NCBI GenBank assembly: GCA_037039925.1
Contig: JAXRKP010000646.1
Coordinates: 128,501 to 192,500 of the forward strand
Source of the DNA: Doris montereyensis
Lineage: Eukaryota > Mollusca > Gastropoda > Nudibranchia > Dorididae
Reading direction: 5' to 3'
Length of the DNA stretch: 64,000 nucleotides
Position 1 is the first letter of the stretch. The number at the start of each line of letters is the position of its first letter. The position numbers and the translations under genes are program-made. This document shows, one piece after another, positions 59,930-64,000 of this stretch. The notes under the pieces were generated by a model. That model worked only from the letters and a program-made list of their open reading frames with translations, was not told where the DNA came from and made no database searches.

Positions 59930-60240
59930 CTGTTGGCAGGTGCTCCTATTAGTCCTATTTCTTTCCTTTCCTTTTTTACTTATCTTTCATCTTGCTGTTT
60001 CCTCTTAATTCACCCTGAGACCACCGCAATGGTGGACCTGACAGTGTAAATTTCAACTAAAACAAAATTCATTCATTTGATGGTTTCTCTGTTGTATATA
60101 GTGGGTGTTGCTGGTAGGTCTACTTCTTTCATTTCACCCTTTTACTTATCCTTTCATCCTGCTATTTCCTCTGAATGCACCTGAGATCACCGCACGTGGT
60201 GGACGGGATAAATTCCAATTAAACAAACAAGCAAACAATT
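59930..60240 (+). repeat. two dispersed family D copies in tandem
   Basis: Copy one at 59930-60075 and copy two at 60105-60240. Each runs from GCTGGTAGGT/GGCAGGTGCT through CACCCTGAGACCACCGC to an AAACAAAC-type tail. These are the fullest copies and define the family at about 130-140 bp. Confidence 0.7.
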
Positions 60241-60574
60241 GTTGTATATATGGGTCACATACATGTATATGCTTTTGAGAATGAGTCATCATGTAAACAA
60301 ATTTTTAAAAAGAGGCTTTTGAGGTGATGCATGCCTGAAGAGAACTCTTATTTGAATGAAATAAAATGTAAAAATATTTGTTCTTTCATTTTGGCTTACT
60401 CTTTTCTTCTTGAAGCCTTTGGCATTCTCTGGAAAACTTTTTGTGTTGTGTGCTGAAATCTTTTTAATGTGTTCAATATGTGTGTATATTTGTCTTAATA
60501 GTAAAGTACATGGTTATTTATGGGGGGGGGGGGGCTGAAGGATCTTACTGGTAGGTGCTACTTATTTCCATGTG

Positions 60575-60800
60575 AAGGTTTTTTCGGTAGTATTTTTAAA
60601 TTTTGTACGGACTGCCCTGTAAATAGCCAAGGGATCTTTATTAATGTGCACATAGTATTGTGATCTGCACACAGGACCTCCTTTTTATTGTCTCTCTACT
60701 TGGACAACAGAAAATTTTCATCCTTCTGGGGCTAGAATTCACAATCTTTTCATTGAGAGGCTGACACCTTGCCTCTGGAATACTGAGTCCCCCTAGTGTC
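60575..60800 (-). repeat. tRNA-headed SINE family 2, copy 5, lacking the 3' tail
   Basis: Head AGTATTCCAGAGGCAAGGTG and internal blocks are present on the minus strand, but the CCTTAGTTGTGG end is missing. A family D start (ACTGGTAGGTGCTACTTAT) abuts it at 60548. Confidence 0.7.
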
Positions 60801-60907
60801 GGGTAAAAGATATCACATGCTCACTTGCCTGTTATAGTGTTATAGTTAACTCATATCATTAATTAATTGAACAGTTAGTGATAAATCATATTACATGTTA
60901 AGTATTA

Positions 60908-61412
60908 CAGTAGTCTCTTCCCAAAATGCAGTCCACGGGTGACAAAAATATTGTGCATTTGGACGGAGTCAAGGGCCACACCTCATTATTTACACTGCCG
61001 TTCTTGTTTAAATTAAACTCTTCTGTTTTGTTAGTTTGTTACTGTGATTTTGTTTGTTCATTAGCTTGAAGCCTATATGTATAACTTCTTCTCATAGATA
61101 TGTTACATTCTCCTCTCATTCAAAACTACACCACTTAGGGATGGGATGGTGGAGACATTAGACAACTAGATCTAGGACTAGAAACGCTTTTTTTTTGTGG
61201 TTGCCCATGTGTCATAGACAGACTAGGATCTCCATGGGTAAAAATGACTGACACTTACTGAGTCTGTGAGGGAAGGGGTGGGTAAGGCTGACCTGAGCCG
61301 GGAGACAGCCAAGACCATGTACATTATGTAGTGTATGTGAGTGCGCATGGTTAACATAGACTATAGACCTAGATCTAGATCACACACACACATGTGCGTA
61401 GCGTAAGGTGCT
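60908..61412 (+). mobile_element. pogo-like MITE, right-truncated copy
   Basis: Preceded by TA; starts CAGTAGTCTCTTCCCAAAAT. It follows the 25766 element through GAGTCTGTGAGGGAAGGGG and a CACACA tract, and stops where LINE-B sequence begins near 61430. Confidence 0.75.
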
Positions 61413-61429
61413 AGTATAAAAATCGTCAT

Positions 61430-63120
61430 TGCCATTTGGATTCTCTGGTTGACTTTTTCTCTTAGTTTCCCCTCTGAGTTCATCAACTCCGAGATAATTG
61501 TAGCTTTGAACTCGTTCTAAGGTCTCTCTGCCCAGTTTAAGATTTTGTGTTTTAGTTTCCCTGTAGTTACTAGCATTGTTTTTTGCTTCCTTTGCATTTT
61601 TATTTTCAGTCCTCTTTTATGTAGCTCATAATTCAGCATTTTGATATAATGCTGAAGGTTACTTTCTGATTTTACAAACAAAAACCAAATCATCAGCAAA
61701 TGAAAGCATTGATAATGATATACATTTACTGGTTTGAGTTTCCACATGCCCACATTCATTTTCTTAATTTATGCTGATGTGTTTGCAACTAAACCATAAA
61801 TGTGACAAACAAATAAGGACTTGGGAGTAGCCCTGTCTTATTGCTCTCTCTCTCTCTCTCTTATTCCTATATCTACATCAAATTCTTCTGATAAGTTTCT
61901 AGCTACTCTCAGTGCACTTGTTGGTTTATTGTAATAACTTTTAATGGCTTCTATTTATATTAATAAATATTGCTCTACATCATGTTCTTTTATTACTTTT
62001 AAAGAATGCCGTTCACAATCACACCTCCTCAGTGTCAAATGCCTTTTCTAAGTCAATTAAATAAGTAAAGTTCCTTCAACTGAGAATTTATAGAGTCGGA
62101 GCTTATGTGGTTTCTATAGCGTGAAGCGGAATAAATGACAATAATCACCTCCTGGCCATGACGTTAGTCTGACGCAGGTTTTTACTCCCAAGGTAGTGCT
62201 TGTACCCATTTCCACCTGGGTAGAGTGGGAAAATGCGTGTTAAGTGTCTTTCCCAAGGAACACAACGTCGGACCTGGCTTTGCTAGATTTGAACTTGGGG
62301 CCTCATGGTTCCCAGTTCGGCAACCTAACTGCTCGACCACTGATGCTATATAAATAAAACAGGTGCAAGTCTCTCAAGGAATTTTTCTATTATTTGTCTA
62401 ATTGTAAATCTGTGGTCTTGTACTTGTACACTCCTCTTCCTGGTCTGTGATCTTCTACTTTATTCCTGGTCTCATTTCTAGTTTCCTTGGCATATACTTT
62501 TCCTAGTACGCTAAGTAGTGATATCCTTTATAGTTTGAGCATTCCATAGTTGATCCTGTCTTTTTATGTTGGTACTACCGTTCCTTTTCCAGTCGTCCGG
62601 CGCCTGTTTTGACTTCCCTGCTTGTTGACATATTGCATGTAGTACTAGTAGGTTATCTGCCTCTCTCCTTGGTTTTTAATCATATCTGGATAAAGTTGAT
62701 CTGCTTCTTGGGCCTTTCCTAGGCTAATTTTCGTATAGCTGTTTGGATCTCTTCCATTGAGATATCTACACCTTCAGCTGTCTCCTCTGGAGTGTACCTG
62801 TTACTCTTACTAATTGATCTGTTCTCCTTGTTTCATATGTTCAAGAAGGGTTACGTAATTGATGACAATACTTTCTTCATGTTTCCATGATTTGACTGTC
62901 TTCTTTTTTGTTATTCCTACTTTGGCGTTTTTAATTCGTCACATTGGGCATGCTTTGGTCTTTCTAATGCTCTTCATTACTGTCCAGAACAGCTTTTGGA
63001 TTTCCTTGATAATGGTAGCTTTCTTGAAGTCTGTTCGAACTCTTCCCATTGTTCCTGTTTTTGCTTTCCTCACTTCCTCTTTGGGGATAGTTATTTTACT
63101 CAAATTTGAAATAATCTAAT
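61430..63120 (-). mobile_element. LINE-B fragment (RT region), split by a SINE
   Basis: Parallels 29.76-30.6 kb of the longer copy: NVGMWKLKP, a decayed FADD region and the linker toward the fingers domain. It is interrupted at 62065-62350 by a SINE with TAAATAA on both sides. Heavily frameshifted. Confidence 0.82.
62065..62350 (-). repeat. tRNA-headed SINE family 1, copy 5, with 7-bp target duplication
   Basis: Minus strand: head TCAGTGGTCGAGCAGTTAGG, core TGTTCCTTGGGAAAGACAC and the GGGTACAAGCACTACC block to a 3' GTTGAAGGAAC. Flanked by TAAATAA at 62058-62064 and 62351-62357. Inserted into the LINE. Confidence 0.85.
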
Positions 63121-63148
63121 TATCTTCTGGCCTCTTTGTTTGCGAGTA

Positions 63149-64000
63149 CAGTAGTCTCCGCCAAAATGCACGATCCACGGGTGACAAAAGAAAATCATGC
63201 ATTTTGGCGAAGTTGCATTTTGACGGACTCATTAATATGCATTTACATTGCCATTCTTGTTTGGAACTACGTACATGTAAATTATCTTTTTGTTTGTTAG
63301 TTGTTTGCTATTGTTTTGGGATTAGTTTATTGTTTGTAGGTTTGAGAACAAGACCCAAGAGACATTCGCATAGATCTGTTACGTCATTTTTTCTCACTCA
63401 AGACTACAATAGGTGAAGACGTTTGGCAAACAAAGTTGTGTTTTATTTTTTATTATTGGTTGCCGCGTGTCATACAGAGCACGATCTCCGTTGGTAAATG
63501 TGACAAGACCTTTCTCAGATTTTCTCATCGTGATCAGAGAGAGAGAGACAGAGACAGAGAGAGACACAGAGAGAGAGAGACAGAGAGAGACAGAGACAGA
63601 GAGATGACAGGACTCTGTTTGACAGACCCATCGAGTCAGGAAGGGAAGGGGCGGGTAAGGGTTACTCCGGTTACCAGAGCCAAGACAGCCAAGACCAGCT
63701 GCATGCATAATTGTCGTGTACTGTAACTGTAAGTGTATATACATGGTTAACATAGATCTAGATCATACTATACACAGACACACACCTGCGTGACATATTT
63801 GTCACTTGGTAAGGCAAGAAAGAGTTTATCAAGTTTTTCACATGATTGACTCTTTAAATGCAACAAATTGAAGAAAGGCTTACAAATAACTTGTTGCATT
63901 TTGGCGAAGTCAGGCTAGCTGTTGTTGCATTTGAAAGGTAATTAGCGTTGTAAAATTCGGTTACACGATAAAACCCTGCCTTGTGACGAATCGTGCCGGC
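63149..64000 (+). mobile_element. pogo-like MITE, copy running off the right edge
   Basis: TA then CAGTAGTCTCCGCCAAAATG. It follows the 25766 element throughout and includes an expanded GA tract (63533-63605). The window ends at GACGAATCGTGC, just inside the right inverted repeat. Confidence 0.8.

Overview
The window is animal nuclear DNA. It is AT-rich and intron-rich, and it is crowded with microsatellites, minisatellites, SINEs, LINE fragments and small DNA transposons. Gene density, repeat types and protein similarity suggest a lophotrochozoan invertebrate, most likely a mollusc. That placement is inference; nothing in the window fixes the species.

Two genuine genes are visible, both on the + strand. 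The first is the C-terminal half of IFT88, a TPR subunit of the intraflagellar transport B complex: 13 exons from base 8 to about 13253, with the N-terminal half lying off the left edge. The second is a C-terminal-motor kinesin-14 of the KIFC1/HSET/Ncd type: 14 recognised exons from 32156 to 57592, with a candidate promoter and first exon near 27.1-27.27 kb. Both are microtubule-related proteins and they lie in tandem, but I see no sign of shared regulation.

Layout: 1-13.6 kb, IFT88 with several tandem arrays in its introns. 13.6-27.1 kb, intergenic: a Tc1/mariner transposase remnant, convergent pieces of an R2-like LINE, a 49-bp satellite, SINEs, a long GA tract, a broken EN-RT LINE on the minus strand and a pogo-like MITE. 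27.1-57.6 kb, the kinesin gene; its introns hold a second, nearly full-length but frameshifted LINE, hAT-like elements with inverted repeats, SINEs, a mariner relic and several minisatellites. 57.6-64 kb, downstream intergenic repeats and more copies of the same LINE, SINE and MITE families.

The most striking signal is that three tandem arrays are made from splice junctions of these two genes. One is the 5' splice site of the first visible IFT88 exon (45-bp unit, about 17 copies). One is the 3' splice site of IFT88 exon 5 (39-bp unit, 7 copies). One is the 5' splice site after the last motor-domain exon of the kinesin (about 42-48 bp, roughly 60 copies, split by a 1.64-kb inverted-repeat element). 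Each unit carries exonic bases plus the AG|GT junction, and the early units stay open in the coding frame. IFT88 also has a good candidate U12-type intron.

Both genes contain about ten single-base indels relative to clearly conserved reading frames, many of them in short G or C runs. I saw no in-frame nonsense codon that these indels do not explain, and no lost key motif. This looks more like residual assembly error than gene death.
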